Both the position numbers and the translations under genes were made by a program. A stretch of DNA of 6,928 nucleotides. It comes from an uncultured Methylococcaceae bacterium. GTDB taxonomy: Bacteria; Pseudomonadota; Gammaproteobacteria; Methylococcales; Methylomonadaceae. Where the stretch lies: positions 1 to 6,928 of the forward strand of contig CAJAHC010000156.1 in the NCBI GenBank assembly GCA_903939355.1, written 5' to 3'. The stretch's first letter is position 1; every line of letters starts with the position of its first letter. The notes under the pieces are model-generated. The model had not been told where the DNA came from, searched no databases, and saw only the letters and a program-made list of their open reading frames with translations. This document shows positions 6,398 through 6,928 of this stretch, piece by piece.

Positions 6398-6829
6398 TTA
6401 TAGCTTGTAAAGCACATCATTAGCTTTATCTTTTTCTTGAGCATCTTTTGACTTGCTTTTACGATTATCTTGATCAGATCTGTCTTTACTAAATTTAGTA
6501 ATCATTTGTTCCCAGCTTGTGTAATCTTCATAACCTTTAAAACCAGAAGCCTTACGTTCTTGATAAATTTCTTTACCTAAGCCAATGATTTCTTCAGGTG
6601 TTTTTCCATCAACTGCGTTGAGAAATTCTGAATCATCTTTCTTTGCATCTCTTATGGTCCAGAATGATACTTCAAATTCAATTCGAGTTTCTGGAGGTAA
6701 TTTATTTTTGAGAGCTTTGACTGATCGATAAGCTGTCGATGTGTTGTGTCCGTTTATTTCTTGTCCTTTACCACAAGCAATTAAAGTTGTGCAAGTAATG
6801 ATAAGCAGCACAGTAGATAGTTTCTTCAT
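6398..6829 (-). CDS. Small lipoprotein of unknown function (DUF6694-like)
   Basis: A 143-aa predicted lipoprotein. The ATG at 6829 is chosen because GAGG (6842-6839) lies 9 bases upstream and because the product then begins with a lipoprotein signal, MKKLSTVLLIITCTTLIAC, with lipobox LIAC and lipidated Cys19. Starting at 6892 would bury it behind 21 extra residues. Gly follows the cysteine, not Asp, so outer-membrane sorting is expected. The mature part reads INGHNTSTAYRSVKALKNKL, an Arg/Glu segment, then VDGKTPEEIIGLGKEIYQER. This layout (short repeated-helix start, then 'DGKT-EEII') resembles small DUF6694-type lipoproteins, although I am not sure of the family. The C-terminal 35 residues are highly charged (KDRSDQDNRKSKSKDAQEKDK) and probably disordered. 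It converges with the DUF2959 gene across 49 bases holding no strong terminator. Confidence 0.75.
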   Translation of the reverse strand: MKKLSTVLLIITCTTLIACGKGQEINGHNTSTAYRSVKALKNKLPPETRIEFEVSFWTIRDAKKDDSEFLNAVDGKTPEEIIGLGKEIYQERKASGFKGYEDYTSWEQMITKFSKDRSDQDNRKSKSKDAQEKDKANDVLYKL

Positions 6830-6928
6830 TAAAGATAACCTCGAAGTTAGATACAGGTTCATGATAAGGTATTTATGACGCCATATCACCAAACAAAGTA
6901 AAATGGTCCTTCACCCAATGGGCAAGTA

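Noticed and set aside
6873..6928. Minus-strand open stretch reading LAHWVKDHFTLFGDMAS to a TAA at 6875-6873, possibly the tail of another gene
   Set aside because: It has only 17 codons and a second minus frame is also open for 13 codons, so coding cannot be shown from this fragment.

Overview
The window looks like a stretch of a moderately AT-rich gammaproteobacterial chromosome. The evidence is a fused RlmKL methyltransferase, an FkpA/Mip-type periplasmic FKBP, a DUF2959 protein, and a pabB paired with an archaeal-type amino-acid-kinase-fold gene. That last pairing, together with the gammaproteobacterial genes, points to a type I methanotroph (Methylococcales). The lineage is inferred from protein resemblance by eye, not from a search. 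No mobile element, CRISPR array, rRNA or tRNA is visible.

Layout, left to right. Positions 2-70 are the last codons of an unidentified plus-strand gene. A secreted FKBP-type peptidyl-prolyl isomerase follows (129-611) and ends at a strong nested-hairpin terminator (621-668). A probable promoter and a small leader hairpin precede rlmKL (785-3058), a bifunctional 23S rRNA methyltransferase whose stop codon overlaps the start of an acylphosphatase gene (3055-3327). Only 12 bases further on, the convergent minus-strand pair ends. This pair is pabB (5267-3891), whose stop overlaps by ATGA the start of a small kinase resembling MfnE (3894-3340).

A 355-base divergent intergenic region (5268-5622) holds a 12-base direct repeat and a large nested palindrome, and leads into a plus-strand DUF2959 gene (5623-6348). 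The window closes with a convergent small lipoprotein gene on the minus strand (6829-6398).

How the genes work together. RlmKL modifies two guanines of 23S rRNA. The acylphosphatase is probably only a co-transcribed housekeeping enzyme. PabB makes the precursor of p-aminobenzoate, which feeds folate and, in methylotrophs, tetrahydromethanopterin. The MfnE-like kinase belongs to a family that phosphorylates a methanofuran precursor. The coupled pair therefore reads as a small unit supplying one-carbon carrier cofactors. This is the most interesting point in an otherwise ordinary chromosomal region. The FKBP and the small lipoprotein are exported. The DUF2959 protein lacks the lipoprotein signal that I recall for many of its relatives.
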